Notes: a model not told the origin generated them from the letters alone. Counted from the first letter of the stretch, positions 47,316 through 57,128 are shown. The stretch: DNA of 64,000 bases from Saccharicrinis aurantiacus (GCF_001660705.2 NZ_LYBV02000034.1:231715-295714), one strand, 5' to 3'. Translations and numbers: made by a program.

Positions 47316-47830
47316 TAACACGAATTCCAAGGTACATACTAAGCTTTTTCTTTTTTGTGCTTTTTCAAGTATTTATTTTAAACAAAATAGAATTATCAGG
47401 ATACTTAAATCCATTCCTATATATTCTATTCATCGTAACTTTGCCTTTTGAAACGCCCAAATGGTTGCTATTAGTTTTAGGTGCAATACTAGGCCTGTCG
47501 GTTGACTTATTCTTGAATTCGGCAGGTATGCATATGGCAGCTTGTGTATTAATTGCATACCTACGACCGTTTATACTTAGAAGCTTTGCTCCACGCGATA
47601 GTTATGAAGTAGGAACACTCCCACTCCCTAACTATTATGGTTTTGCCTGGTTTGCAAAATATGCCATCACATTAATTATTATACACCACTTCTTTTACTT
47701 TTTCATTGAATCATTCGGAGTAGAAACTTTTGTCTCCACGATAGTTAAAACAGCATTTAGTTCAATATTTACTTTATTGATAATGCTTATCGCCCTGCTG
47801 TTTACCTATTCAAGAAAACGAAGAATTTAA
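47312..47830 (+). CDS. mreD: Rod-shape-determining protein MreD
   Basis: The 172-aa protein is almost entirely membrane helices (five or six). The LNPFLYILFIVTLPFETPKWLLLVLGAILGLSVDLFLNSAGMH part resembles MreD of Bacteroidota (L-x-x-D-x-F-x-x-x-x-G-x-H). The ATG overlaps the end of mreC in an ATGA arrangement, indicating translational coupling. Confidence 0.88.
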   Translation: MITRIPRYILSFFFFVLFQVFILNKIELSGYLNPFLYILFIVTLPFETPKWLLLVLGAILGLSVDLFLNSAGMHMAACVLIAYLRPFILRSFAPRDSYEVGTLPLPNYYGFAWFAKYAITLIIIHHFFYFFIESFGVETFVSTIVKTAFSSIFTLLIMLIALLFTYSRKRRI

Positions 47831-47841
47831 ATTGTAAGGCT

Positions 47842-49686
47842 GTGGGAAATATAAATAAAAGATCGATTGTTATTGCCTTGATATTTATTTCATTGGCATT
47901 AACATTTGTGCTTAAACTTTTCAATCTGCAAGTTTACGATCCATCTTATAAATCATATGCAGAAAACAATACTCGAAGAGAGATCGTCACCTTCCCGGCA
48001 AGGGGTTTGGTATATGATAGAAATAATAATCTCATAGTTTCCAATCAGGCAGATTATGATTTGATGGTGGTTCCACGAGAATTAAAAAGCCTCGATACTA
48101 CTTCTTTTTGCAATGCCCTTGAAATAACAAAAGAAGAATTGGTTGAGCTTTTTGATAAAATGCGGACAAAACTAAAATACCGTAAAATTTCAGCCATTAA
48201 ACCGTCCATATTTTACAAACAGTTATCAGCAAAGCAATATGGTTATTTGCAAGAGAAACTATATAAGTACGATGGATTCTTCGTTCAAAGAAGAACACTC
48301 AGAAACTACGAATATCCATATGCTGCACACATTCTTGGTTACATCGGCGAGGTAGGATCAAAAGATTTAAAGAGAGATAAGTATTATACAAAAGGTGACT
48401 ACCACGGGATTAATGGAATAGAATCTACTTACGAAAATAACCTTCGAGGAGAGAAAGGTTATAAATATGTATTAGTGGATGTTCATGGTCGTGAAAAAGG
48501 GGCTTTTAGAGATGGGAAATTTGATATTCCTGCTGTAGCAGGAAAAGACATCAATTTAACACTTGATATTGATTTGCAAGCCTATGGTGAAGAATTGATG
48601 CAAAATAAGATTGGTGCCATTGTTGCAATTGAGCCTTCTACAGGCGAGCTCTTATCAATGGTATCTAGTCCAAACTACAATCCTAATTTATTGGTTGGTA
48701 AACAACGAGCTGGTAATTTCTCAAAACTTAGTACCGATTCTTTAAAACCACTGTATAACAGACCTATTATGGCATGGTATCCGCCAGGGTCAACATTTAA
48801 AACCGTACAAGCATTAATTGGACTGCAGGAAGGTGTAATTACTCCAAATTCAAAATTTGAGTGCTATAGCGGCTATAATGTAGGCCGTTTTCACTTGGGT
48901 TGTCACCACCATTATAGTCCGCTTAATTTACGTCAATCTATCGCCAACTCATGTAATGCATATTATTGTAATGTCTTCCGATATGTTATCGATCAACCAA
49001 AAAATGGGACAGTGCAAAATGGCTTTGAACTTTGGAAAGACTATCTAGTGAGATTTGGCTTTGGATACAAACTAGGAGTTGATTTTGCTAATGAGAATAG
49101 AGGCTTTGTTCCGAACAGTAAAACTTTCGATAAAATATATAACAAAAGCTGGTCGTCATTAACAGTTGTTTCAATGGCTATTGGACAGGGTGAGTTATTG
49201 ATTACACCTATTCAAATGGCAAATATGTCTGCCACAATTGCGAATAGAGGATATTACTACACACCACATATTATTAAATCAATTGAAAATGATACTGTTC
49301 CTTCTCGATTTTTAGAAAAGCATGAAACAGGAATTGACACAACCCATTTTGCTCCTGTTATAGATGGGATGGAAATGGCAGTATGGAACGATGAGTTAGG
49401 AACTGCTAGAATGGCACGTATTCCGGGGATAAGTATTTGTGGTAAAACAGGAACTGCTCAAAACCCTCACGGAAAAGACCATTCGGTATTTATTGCTTTT
49501 GCACCTAAAGATGACCCTAAAATAGCCATTGCCGTATATGTTGAAAATGGTGGATATGGTTCTACTTGGGCTGCGCCAATTGCAGGTTTAATGGTAGAAA
49601 AATACTTAAATAAAGAAATTCAGCCATCGCGCGAGTGGATTGAAAAAAGGATGTTGGAAGGAGATTTGATTCATGGTAAAAAATAG
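47842..49686 (+). CDS. mrdA: Penicillin-binding protein 2, elongasome transpeptidase
   Basis: The 614-aa class B PBP starts at GTG 47842, which places the membrane anchor (about 10-26) correctly. Its N-terminal dimerisation domain includes RGLVYDRNNNLIVSNQADYDL and RRTLRNYEYPYAAHILGY. The transpeptidase has S317-x-x-K320 (PPGSTFKTVQ), SxN in SIANSCNAYYCN and KTGTAQ. It crosslinks new lateral wall. It overlaps rodA by 14 nt. Confidence 0.96.
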   Translation: MGNINKRSIVIALIFISLALTFVLKLFNLQVYDPSYKSYAENNTRREIVTFPARGLVYDRNNNLIVSNQADYDLMVVPRELKSLDTTSFCNALEITKEELVELFDKMRTKLKYRKISAIKPSIFYKQLSAKQYGYLQEKLYKYDGFFVQRRTLRNYEYPYAAHILGYIGEVGSKDLKRDKYYTKGDYHGINGIESTYENNLRGEKGYKYVLVDVHGREKGAFRDGKFDIPAVAGKDINLTLDIDLQAYGEELMQNKIGAIVAIEPSTGELLSMVSSPNYNPNLLVGKQRAGNFSKLSTDSLKPLYNRPIMAWYPPGSTFKTVQALIGLQEGVITPNSKFECYSGYNVGRFHLGCHHHYSPLNLRQSIANSCNAYYCNVFRYVIDQPKNGTVQNGFELWKDYLVRFGFGYKLGVDFANENRGFVPNSKTFDKIYNKSWSSLTVVSMAIGQGELLITPIQMANMSATIANRGYYYTPHIIKSIENDTVPSRFLEKHETGIDTTHFAPVIDGMEMAVWNDELGTARMARIPGISICGKTGTAQNPHGKDHSVFIAFAPKDDPKIAIAVYVENGGYGSTWAAPIAGLMVEKYLNKEIQPSREWIEKRMLEGDLIHGKK

Positions 49687-51091
49687 TACTATAAAAAACA
49701 TCGATTGGATAACAGTTATCCTTTATCTTATCCTCGTGGCTTTTGGATGGATTAATATTTATGCGGCGAACTACAACCCCGAGAATCCTGTTTTCTTTGA
49801 TCCCAATAAAGAATATGCAAAACAGTTAATATGGTTCGGCTTATCGTTATTTATCATATGGATTCTATTCATAACCGATAGTAAGTTTTATGTGGCATTC
49901 TCCTACTTTTTGTACGGTCTATCGGTATTCTTACTATTCAGTGTTATCTTTTTAGGTAAGGAAATTAATGGAGCTAAATCGTGGTTTGAGCTAGGTCCTG
50001 TGAGGTTCCAACCCGTTGAGTTAGCCAAGGTTGCTACTGCCTTAACTGTATCAAGGATAATCAGTAATTACGGCTTCTCCTTTAAAAAGCGGAAAGACTT
50101 ATTAAAAATAATAGCCGTATGGATGGCTCCTGTTGTATGCATCTTATTGCAGAATGACACGGGCTCAGCTTTAGTATTTTTTGTATTGGCCCTCCCCTTC
50201 TATCGAGAAGGATTTTCAGGCAATGTATTAATATTAGCTGTTATTGGTGCCGTGGTTTCAGTGTTTACCATAATTTATCCTAACTATTTAATATTATCAT
50301 CAATCATAGTTGTTATTGCGCTAATATTGATGTACAAAACCAACCTAAAGCTTGTTGCAATAAGTTTAGCAATAGGTATTGCAACACTATTGCTTGGATT
50401 GGCCATTTATGCAGCCATTGAAAAGGAATATTTCTGGGAGTTATTAATTGTTGTTGCAACTTTAGCATCAAGCACCTATATATTGGTTGTTGGGATAAAA
50501 AAACGACAAAAAGTAGTTTACCCGATCCTAATGTTTTTATGGGGTGCCATAATTTTTACGCTATCAACCGATTACTTTATTGAAGAGATTTTATCAGAAT
50601 ACCAACGTACTCGTATTAACGTTCTTCTGGGGTTTAAAGATGATCCTTTGGGCGCAGGATACAATGTAAATCAATCGAAAATTGCCATTGGTTCAGGTGG
50701 TTTAACTGGTAAAGGATATTTACAGGGAACACAAACAAAATTTAACTTTGTACCAGAGCAAAGCACTGACTTTATTTATTGCACAGTTGGTGAAGAATGG
50801 GGATTTGTGGGCACTACAGCTGTAATTGCGCTATTTCTTATATTAATGCTCCGGCTTATTATTCTAGCAGAAAAACAGCACTCTACATTTAGTAGGGTAT
50901 ACGGATATTGCGTCGCGTCCATCTTTTTCTTTCATTTTGCAATAAATATTGGAATGACAATCGGCCTCGCTCCTGTTATCGGTATTCCCTTGCCATTCTT
51001 TAGTTACGGAGGATCCTCCTTATGGGGATTTACTACACTTTTATTTATATTTTTAAAGCTTGACACAAATAGAACCGAACTTATTAGGTAA
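49673..51091 (+). CDS. rodA: SEDS peptidoglycan glycosyltransferase RodA
   Basis: The 472-aa polytopic protein carries the SEDS motifs GAKSWFELGPVRFQPVELAKVA near residue 105 and a C-terminal FVPEQSTDFIYCTVGEEWGFVG plus PFFSYGGSSLWGFT. It polymerises glycan with PBP2, encoded just upstream and overlapping. Length is somewhat above E. coli RodA because of an extended central region with additional hydrophobic helices. Confidence 0.95.
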   Translation: MVKNSTIKNIDWITVILYLILVAFGWINIYAANYNPENPVFFDPNKEYAKQLIWFGLSLFIIWILFITDSKFYVAFSYFLYGLSVFLLFSVIFLGKEINGAKSWFELGPVRFQPVELAKVATALTVSRIISNYGFSFKKRKDLLKIIAVWMAPVVCILLQNDTGSALVFFVLALPFYREGFSGNVLILAVIGAVVSVFTIIYPNYLILSSIIVVIALILMYKTNLKLVAISLAIGIATLLLGLAIYAAIEKEYFWELLIVVATLASSTYILVVGIKKRQKVVYPILMFLWGAIIFTLSTDYFIEEILSEYQRTRINVLLGFKDDPLGAGYNVNQSKIAIGSGGLTGKGYLQGTQTKFNFVPEQSTDFIYCTVGEEWGFVGTTAVIALFLILMLRLIILAEKQHSTFSRVYGYCVASIFFFHFAINIGMTIGLAPVIGIPLPFFSYGGSSLWGFTTLLFIFLKLDTNRTELIR

Positions 51092-51108
51092 TTTGTTTTA
51101 ATTTTTCA

Positions 51109-51116
51109 TACTTTTG
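51109..51116 (+). promoter_or_regulatory. Possible -7 box (TACTTTTG) of the KamA-family gene
   Basis: TACTTTTG fits TAnnTTTG; the TTTG at 51092-51095 is only 13 nt upstream, too close for a normal -33. It would give a leader of about 240 nt, in which CGATTT/AAATCG (51121-51138) is the only clear hairpin. No lysine riboswitch was recognised. Confidence 0.3.
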
Positions 51117-51362
51117 TGCCCGATTTAATCTCAAATCGCATAATATCCTTTTTTTTAGGCACTTATGGGATTTACGATTTATAACTAACTTCCCTATAAA
51201 ATTGACAATTAGTAAGGAATTTGGCGCAAAGTTGAATTAATTACTAAAATAATAATTAGCATCACTGCAAATTTGCCATCTAAAATCATCCATATATCAT
51301 GATTAAAAGGCAATGAGTGTTAGTGTTGAATTGAAGTGCAGTAATATTTAAAATAATTATTT

Positions 51363-52667
51363 ATGAAGTATCAGACTTATACGTTACATAATTTTAAAAA
51401 CATTCCCCAAATCAATCAATTGTCTGAAGAAGATCTTTTTGCTATTGAAGTAGTTGGAAATGTTTTACCATTTAAAACAAATAATTATGTAGTGGATGAG
51501 TTAATTGATTGGAGTAATTATAAAACTGATCCGATCTTTATTCTTAATTTTCCTCAAAAGGAAATGCTTCCTTCCGATGATTTTAATTCAATGGCTCATC
51601 TATTGAAGCAAAATGCGGATAAAAAAGTAATTAAAGAGGAAGCAAATAAGATTAGAGAAAAATTAAACCCACATCCTGCGGGCCAGTTGGAGTATAACGT
51701 ACCCGAACTTAACGGAGTTAAACTACAAGGCGTACAGCATAAATACAGGGAAACTATGTTGTTTTTCCCTACGCAAGGTCAAACATGCCATGCTTATTGT
51801 ACTTTTTGTTTCAGATGGCCACAGTTCACCAACATGAACGACATTAAGTTCTCAATGAAAGAGGCTGATTTGATTGTTGGTTACCTAAAAGAACATACTG
51901 AGATTACTGATTTATTAATTACAGGTGGTGACCCAATGATTATGAAAGCATCTGCATTGGATGTTTATATCACAAAGATATTAGATGCAAATATTGAGCA
52001 CCTACAAACTATCCGAATTGGATCAAAAACCTTAGGTTTCTGGCCTTATAGATATTTAACAGATACTGATGCGGATGATATGTTAGCTATTTTTGAAAAA
52101 GTTACCAAAGCAGGTAAATCACTTTCATTTATGGCACACTTCAATCACCCAACAGAATTAAGTACAGACGCGGTACAAAGTGCCATTAAAAAGATACGAG
52201 CAACTGGAGCAACAATTAGAACTCAGTCTCCTGTATTAAATCACATTAATGCCGATGCTGATGTTTGGGCAGATATGTGGAAGAAACAAGTTAAGCTTGG
52301 TTTAATACCTTATTACATGTTTATGGCTCGTGATACTGGAGCTCAAGAATACTTTGGAATACCAGTAGTAAAAGCGTGGCAGATCTTTCAAAAAGCATAC
52401 ACTCAAGTGAGTGGTGTGGCGCGTACGGTACGTGGACCAAGTATGTCGTGCACGCCTGGTAAAGTAAGGGTTTCAGGAGTTACTGAAATAAAAGGAGAAA
52501 AAGTTATAGCCCTTGAGTTTATTCAAGGAAGAAATAGTGATTGGGCAGCACGACCATTTTTTGCTAAATACGATGAAAAAGCACAATGGATAGATGAGCT
52601 TAGTCCAGCCTTTGGAATGGAGAATTTCTTTTTCGAGGAAGAACTTGCTGAGGTACTTCTTAAATAA
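51363..52667 (+). CDS. KamA-family radical SAM protein (lysine 2,3-aminomutase-like)
   Basis: The 434-aa protein contains the radical-SAM cluster C142-x-x-x-C146-x-x-C149 (GQTCHAYCTFCFRW), then DLLITGGDPMIM, an SAM-binding Gly motif, and ANIEHLQTIRIGSK and FMAHFNHPTELS segments typical of the lysine 2,3-aminomutase family, which use PLP. The residues after the last cysteine (FRWPQF instead of the RHC-T-RRR of classical KamA) set it apart, so substrate is uncertain: lysine or another amino acid. No lysine beta-acetyltransferase gene is adjacent. Confidence 0.75.
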   Translation: MKYQTYTLHNFKNIPQINQLSEEDLFAIEVVGNVLPFKTNNYVVDELIDWSNYKTDPIFILNFPQKEMLPSDDFNSMAHLLKQNADKKVIKEEANKIREKLNPHPAGQLEYNVPELNGVKLQGVQHKYRETMLFFPTQGQTCHAYCTFCFRWPQFTNMNDIKFSMKEADLIVGYLKEHTEITDLLITGGDPMIMKASALDVYITKILDANIEHLQTIRIGSKTLGFWPYRYLTDTDADDMLAIFEKVTKAGKSLSFMAHFNHPTELSTDAVQSAIKKIRATGATIRTQSPVLNHINADADVWADMWKKQVKLGLIPYYMFMARDTGAQEYFGIPVVKAWQIFQKAYTQVSGVARTVRGPSMSCTPGKVRVSGVTEIKGEKVIALEFIQGRNSDWAARPFFAKYDEKAQWIDELSPAFGMENFFFEEELAEVLLK

Positions 52668-52686
52668 AAACTAATTACCTTGGAGG

Positions 52687-52720
52687 AAGAGTGACTTAAC
52701 AATTAAGTCACTCTTTTTTT
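52687..52720 (+). terminator. Intrinsic terminator of the KamA-family gene
   Basis: AAGAGTGACTTAA (52687-52699) and TTAAGTCACTCTT (52703-52715) form a perfect 13-bp stem with a 3-nt loop and a T-run. Confidence 0.9.
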
Positions 52721-52851
52721 GTTTATAAAAGTGATTGATTGCACATAATAATTAAATTTGTGGCTGATCCTATAGTAAACGAATCATTATATTTAAATTA
52801 ATTTGTTTACGATCAACAAATAGGATTCTATTAATCTTAATATCATAAGCA

Positions 52852-53820
52852 TTGTCGTTTTTTAAGAAGTATGCCAAAGCAATTAAATTAATTGCAAAAA
52901 TTACGCTCTCTGTTGGAGCTCTATATTACGTATTTTCAAAAGTAGATTTAGCTCAAACTTTAGGCGCCATCTCAGGTATAAATCCTTTTTATCTAGTAAT
53001 TGCGATAATAGTATTTGCAGCATCTCAGGTTTGCTCCGCATTTCGCTTAAATGTTTTTTACAAATACATTCCGGTAAGTATCCCCCAAATAACTAACATT
53101 CGTTTATTTTGGCTAGGAATGTTCTATAACCTATTCCTGCCGGGTGGTGTAGGTGGTGATGGCTATAAGGTTTACCTCATCAATAAATATTATCGAACGC
53201 CGGTAAAACGGTTAATCGGAACCATATTCGCTGATAGACTGAGTGGACTTGTGGTTATATTGATGTACTTATGCGCTCTGGTGTTTTTTATAGAATATGA
53301 TTTTACAGCTGTGGCTGGAGACTTTGAAGGAGCCAATTGGTTTAATGAGTTCTTGGTGCTTATATCACCATTCTTCAAGTGGTTCATTATATTCATCCCC
53401 TTTTTAGCAATCGGATACTACATATACCTAAGAGTAGTTAGTAGCCATTTAAAAGGAGGTACAATTCAAGTACTTGTTCTATCCATTATCATACAAGGAC
53501 TACAGATGCTTTCGGCACTTATTATACTCATGTCGATGGGAACCGAAATAGCAGGACATGCTGAAGATTACTTATTCCTCTTTTTATTATCTAGCATTAT
53601 GTCGGCTATACCAATATCACTAGGTGGACTAGGTTTAAGAGAAGTTACCTTCATGATAGGCTCTAAGTACCTTGGCCTAAATCAAGATCATGCAGTTGCA
53701 TTAAGTATTATATTTTATTCGCTATCCCTATTTGTTTCTCTATTTGGAGGATACTTTGCCTATAATACGCAACGAATATTCAACTTCGAGGCTCCTGCTA
53801 AAGAAGAGGATGATAAATAG
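52852..53820 (+). CDS. YbhN/UPF0104-family membrane protein (lysylphosphatidylglycerol synthase TM-region type)
   Basis: The 322-aa protein has seven or eight transmembrane helices. Motifs such as FRLNVFYKYIPV, LGMFYNLFLPGGVGGDGYK and AIPISLGGLGLREVTFM are characteristic of this family, which is thought to move lipids across the membrane. The start is TTG 52852, with no in-frame ATG closer. It is a single gene, followed by a terminator belonging to the opposite strand. Confidence 0.78.
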   Translation: MSFFKKYAKAIKLIAKITLSVGALYYVFSKVDLAQTLGAISGINPFYLVIAIIVFAASQVCSAFRLNVFYKYIPVSIPQITNIRLFWLGMFYNLFLPGGVGGDGYKVYLINKYYRTPVKRLIGTIFADRLSGLVVILMYLCALVFFIEYDFTAVAGDFEGANWFNEFLVLISPFFKWFIIFIPFLAIGYYIYLRVVSSHLKGGTIQVLVLSIIIQGLQMLSALIILMSMGTEIAGHAEDYLFLFLLSSIMSAIPISLGGLGLREVTFMIGSKYLGLNQDHAVALSIIFYSLSLFVSLFGGYFAYNTQRIFNFEAPAKEEDDK

Positions 53821-53948
53821 CTATTAATAGGATATCAACACTTAAACAACAAGTTTTCAACTATTCACGAAGTTGTTAATAACTTCATTTAGTGCTGTAA
53901 ATAAACACATTACATTATTAAAGATATTCTTTTAAAGATGTAATCAAC

Positions 53949-53974
53949 AAAAAAGCCGACTTATTAAAGCCGGC
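53949..53974 (-). terminator. Intrinsic terminator of gnd
   Basis: Minus-strand GCCGGCTT (53967-53974) pairs with AAGTCGGC (53955-53962) with one wobble and a 4-nt loop, followed by six T. Confidence 0.78.
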
Positions 53975-54003
53975 TTTCAACAATTATATGAGTTGCCTAT
54001 TAT

Positions 54004-55455
54004 TTATACATCGTAGGTAGTTGAAGCAGTGTCTCCTCCTCTACCCGTCCAGTTTGTGTGGAAAAACTCACCACGTGGCTTATCTACTCTTTCGTAGGTA
54101 TGCGCTCCAAAATAATCACGTTGTGCCTGTAGCAAGTTAGCTGGTAACTTCTCAGTTCTGTAACCATCGTAATAACTTAATGCACTAGAGAATGTAGGAA
54201 CAGGTATACCTGCAATAACAGCTTGTCCAACCACATTTCTCCATCCTTGCTCTGCATCTTTCACTTTATCTGTAAAGTAAGAGTCTAACAACAAGTTAGG
54301 AAGTGCTGGATTCTTATCAAATGCATCCTTAATTTTGTTTAAGAAAACAGAACGGATGATACAACCACCGCGCCACATTAATGCAATACCTCCATAGTTT
54401 AAATCCCATCCAAACTCCTTCGCAGCTTCGTTCATTAGAACGTAACCTTGCGCATACGATACAATTTTTGAAGCAAAAAGTGCATCCTTAATATTATTGA
54501 TAAAAGCTTGTTTATCGCCTTCGAATTTCTTTATTGGGCTACCCAATACTTTGGCTGCTTCAACTCTTTCGGCTTTTTGTGATGATAAGCAACGTGCAAA
54601 AACCGACTCACCAATTAAAGTTAAAGGCACTCCCAAATCAAGAGCTGTAATTCCTGTCCACTTACCCGTTCCCTTTTGTCCGGCAGCATCTAATATATTT
54701 TCAACCAATGGCTCGCCATCTTCTTCGTAAGCCATAATATCGCGAGTAATTTCAGTAAGATAACTATCTAAATCACCTTTGTTCCACTCGTCAAATACAT
54801 CGTGCATTTCTTTATGAGTCATACCAAGGTATTCCTTCATAATATGATAGGCTTCGCTGATAATTTGCATATCGCCGTACTCAATACCATTGTGCACCAT
54901 CTTCACAAAATGACCAGCACCACCTTCGCCAACCCAATCGCAGCAAGGAACACCGTTCTCAACTTTAGCAGAAATATTTTGGAAAATATCTTTGATATGA
55001 GGCCATGCAGCAGGAGATCCACCTGGCATTAATGAAGGTCCTGTTAGTGCACCTTCTTCACCTCCTGAGACTCCACTACCCACAAAAAGTAATCCTTTAC
55101 TCTCTACATATTCTGTTCTTCTAATACTATCCGGATAATGAGAATTACCACCATCAATAATAATATCTCCTTCTTCTAAATGCGGTATCACCTGATCAAT
55201 TAAGGCATCAACAGCAGCACCTGCTTTTACAAGCATCATTACCTTTCTAGGCTTCTCTAATGAGTCAACCAACTCCTTTATAGAATGGGCACCAATAAAG
55301 TTTTTATTTGCTCCACGTCCGTTCACAAACTTATCAACCTTTTCAGTAGTTCTATTAAAAACGGCTACAGTATAACCTTTACTTTCCATGTTTAATACAA
55401 GGTTCTCGCCCATTACAGCTAAACCTATTAATCCTATATCGGCTTTTTTACTCAT
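54004..55455 (-). CDS. gnd: 6-phosphogluconate dehydrogenase, decarboxylating
   Basis: The 483-aa protein has the NADP-binding start DIGLIGLAVMGENLVLNMESKGY, the SGVSGGEEGALTGPSLMPGG motif, the catalytic HFVKMVHNGIEYGDMQ segment and the C-terminal IIRSVFLNKIKDAF and SSALSYYDGYR. It oxidises 6-phosphogluconate to ribulose-5-phosphate in the pentose phosphate pathway. It is transcribed alone. Confidence 0.96.
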   Translation of the reverse strand: MSKKADIGLIGLAVMGENLVLNMESKGYTVAVFNRTTEKVDKFVNGRGANKNFIGAHSIKELVDSLEKPRKVMMLVKAGAAVDALIDQVIPHLEEGDIIIDGGNSHYPDSIRRTEYVESKGLLFVGSGVSGGEEGALTGPSLMPGGSPAAWPHIKDIFQNISAKVENGVPCCDWVGEGGAGHFVKMVHNGIEYGDMQIISEAYHIMKEYLGMTHKEMHDVFDEWNKGDLDSYLTEITRDIMAYEEDGEPLVENILDAAGQKGTGKWTGITALDLGVPLTLIGESVFARCLSSQKAERVEAAKVLGSPIKKFEGDKQAFINNIKDALFASKIVSYAQGYVLMNEAAKEFGWDLNYGGIALMWRGGCIIRSVFLNKIKDAFDKNPALPNLLLDSYFTDKVKDAEQGWRNVVGQAVIAGIPVPTFSSALSYYDGYRTEKLPANLLQAQRDYFGAHTYERVDKPRGEFFHTNWTGRGGDTASTTYDV

Positions 55456-55634
55456 AATTAGATATTTTGAAAGAGATACTGGGTAGATTACTTCCCGATA
55501 TCATATGTAATATGTTTATTTTATTCTTTGTAAATGTAAGTATTCAGATATAAAGACAAATATCATTGAATATTGTTTTTCTCTAAATTAATTGATTGCG
55601 TTATATAATGTTAAAACAGAAAGCAGAATCGCCT

Positions 55635-56771
55635 CTATTCTTTAATTACATTTATAAACCCAATACTCTTAAGGCAATCAATGATATCTGCATTACCATT
55701 TTTCAGGCGAATTGTATAAGCCTGAAACTCACGTCGCATCATATAATTACCACGGTGCTGTTCAAAATCTTCGGGTTTAGTTTTCAAGAGCTCATCATCA
55801 ATGTTGATTGGATAGGTATGCAACACTGCCTTTATCCATAAATCATCAAAGCTATGAGCTGCTGCATCTAATTCTATTACTGGTTGCTTTGGTTGTGGCA
55901 AAGCTTCAGGATACCAATTATCGAGACCCAAATTAAAATACTTACTGATGTTATTAACAGATTGAGCTGTTCCGTTTGCTTTACCATCTACGGAGTAACC
56001 TGCAATATGCGAAGTACCAATTAAAACTTTGTTTAATAAATTAAGATTGATAGCTGGTTCCTCTTCCCAAACATCAATTACGGCATTGGAAATATGACCT
56101 GTATTAATCTGATTCAATAAATCGGCATTGTTAATCACCTCACCTCTTGAGGAGTTCATAATAACTACATCTTTCTTACAAGCAGCTAAAAAAGCATTAT
56201 CGGCCAGATGATGCGTTTTGTAGACCCCTTCACGCTGAAAGGGAACATGAAAGGTAATGACATCCGCCTTTTCTTGAATCTCTTTTAAGGATACAAAAGC
56301 AGCAGCACCTTCCTTCTTAGCCCTTGGTGGGTCATTCAATAAAACTTTCATGCCGATGCCCTTGGCTAAATCGCTTACTTTAGAGCCGACGTTACCCACC
56401 CCAACTATACCAATGGTTTTTCCCTTGAGCGATTGACCTGTTGCCAAGCTTAAGGTAGCAAGAGCAGAAGCAATATATTGCTTTACTGATCCGGCATTAC
56501 AACCTGGGGAATTATTCCAAGTAATATTGTGTGCTGCACAAAATTGAGTATCAATATGGTCGTAACCAATGGTAGCTGTAGCAATGGTTTTTACATTACT
56601 CCCCTTAAGTAGGTGGGCATTACATTTGGTGCGTGTACGCGTAATTAATGCATCCGCATTTTTTACTAATTCAGGCGTTGTTTCTGCACCGGTCTTATAA
56701 ACGATATCGGCTTTGGATTCTAAAACTCCCTCGAGAAAAGGGATTTTATTATCGGCTATTATTTTAAGCAT
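55635..56771 (-). CDS. pdxB: 4-phosphoerythronate dehydrogenase
   Basis: The 378-aa D-2-hydroxyacid dehydrogenase contains TIGYDHIDTQFCAAHNITWNNSPGCNAGSV, the NAD motif GIVGVGNVGSKVSDLA, and HIAGYSVDGKANGT with the catalytic histidine near residue 260. A C-terminal dimerisation domain of about 95 residues distinguishes PdxB from other family members. It acts in the DXP-independent vitamin B6 pathway, which also feeds the PLP-dependent enzymes encoded nearby. No neighbour is obviously co-transcribed. Confidence 0.92.
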   Translation of the reverse strand: MLKIIADNKIPFLEGVLESKADIVYKTGAETTPELVKNADALITRTRTKCNAHLLKGSNVKTIATATIGYDHIDTQFCAAHNITWNNSPGCNAGSVKQYIASALATLSLATGQSLKGKTIGIVGVGNVGSKVSDLAKGIGMKVLLNDPPRAKKEGAAAFVSLKEIQEKADVITFHVPFQREGVYKTHHLADNAFLAACKKDVVIMNSSRGEVINNADLLNQINTGHISNAVIDVWEEEPAINLNLLNKVLIGTSHIAGYSVDGKANGTAQSVNNISKYFNLGLDNWYPEALPQPKQPVIELDAAAHSFDDLWIKAVLHTYPINIDDELLKTKPEDFEQHRGNYMMRREFQAYTIRLKNGNADIIDCLKSIGFINVIKE

Positions 56772-56924
56772 GAGGATTTAATTTGTGGTAAAAATACGTA
56801 TTTAAGTTTAATGCGATAACTAAGCAATGGCAATTAAACACTTTAAATCATATTGTTTTTATATATAATGATAAACCAACATGAAACAACATGATAATTT
56901 CAAACCCCAAAAGGTAGATGATCT

Positions 56925-56951
56925 AATATAGCTCAATTAGTAAGCTATATT
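56925..56951. repeat. Nine-bp inverted repeat just before the array
   Basis: AATATAGCT (56925-56933) and AGCTATATT (56943-56951) are perfect complements around a 9-nt loop, 15 bp before homology with the repeat units begins. It could mark the array boundary or be a protein site; no T-run follows. Confidence 0.35.
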
Positions 56952-57049
56952 TAATTTAGTCTTCAATCCGATTAAAGACAGGTAAAACATATTCGTCGAC
57001 AGTAATAAACCATTAAACGAAGATCTCCGATTTAATGCAATTAAACCTT

Positions 57050-57057
57050 TAAATTTG
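57050..57057 (+). promoter_or_regulatory. Unit 1 -7 box TAAATTTG
   Basis: Exact TAnnTTTG match, 26 nt before the micro-ORF. In this copy the upstream TTTG found in most others reads TTTA. Confidence 0.55.
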
Positions 57058-57083
57058 ATGTATAATCATTAAAACAAAAGATC

Positions 57084-57128
57084 ATGAACGAGTGGGTATT
57101 AAATATAGAAGGCAAGTGGGTTTTATAA
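57084..57128 (+). CDS. 14-aa microprotein MNEWVLNIEGKWVL, unit 1
   Basis: Fifteen codons including TAA encode M-N-E-W-V-L-N-I-E-G-K-W-V-L. AAAACAAAAGATC precedes the ATG and may serve ribosome binding. The same ORF occurs at the same distance from the promoter in all seven units, and the only differences among copies are synonymous third positions at codons 10 and 11, which is why I call it coding despite its length. The peptide contains two W-V-L blocks, one preceded by Glu and one by Lys, flanking N-I-E-G; no membrane helix and no signal peptide. Function unknown: a regulatory or signalling peptide, a small toxin, or a leader peptide are possible. Confidence 0.62.
   Translation: MNEWVLNIEGKWVL

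Noticed and set aside
51092..51362. Lysine riboswitch before the KamA-family gene
   Set aside because: The leader is long enough but AT-rich, with only one short hairpin and none of the conserved cores I know for that class.
57058..57072. Four-codon ORF ATG TAT AAT CAT TAA before the 14-codon ORF in most units
   Set aside because: The ATG is lost in unit 3 and the second codon changes in unit 4; it also lies where transcription should start.
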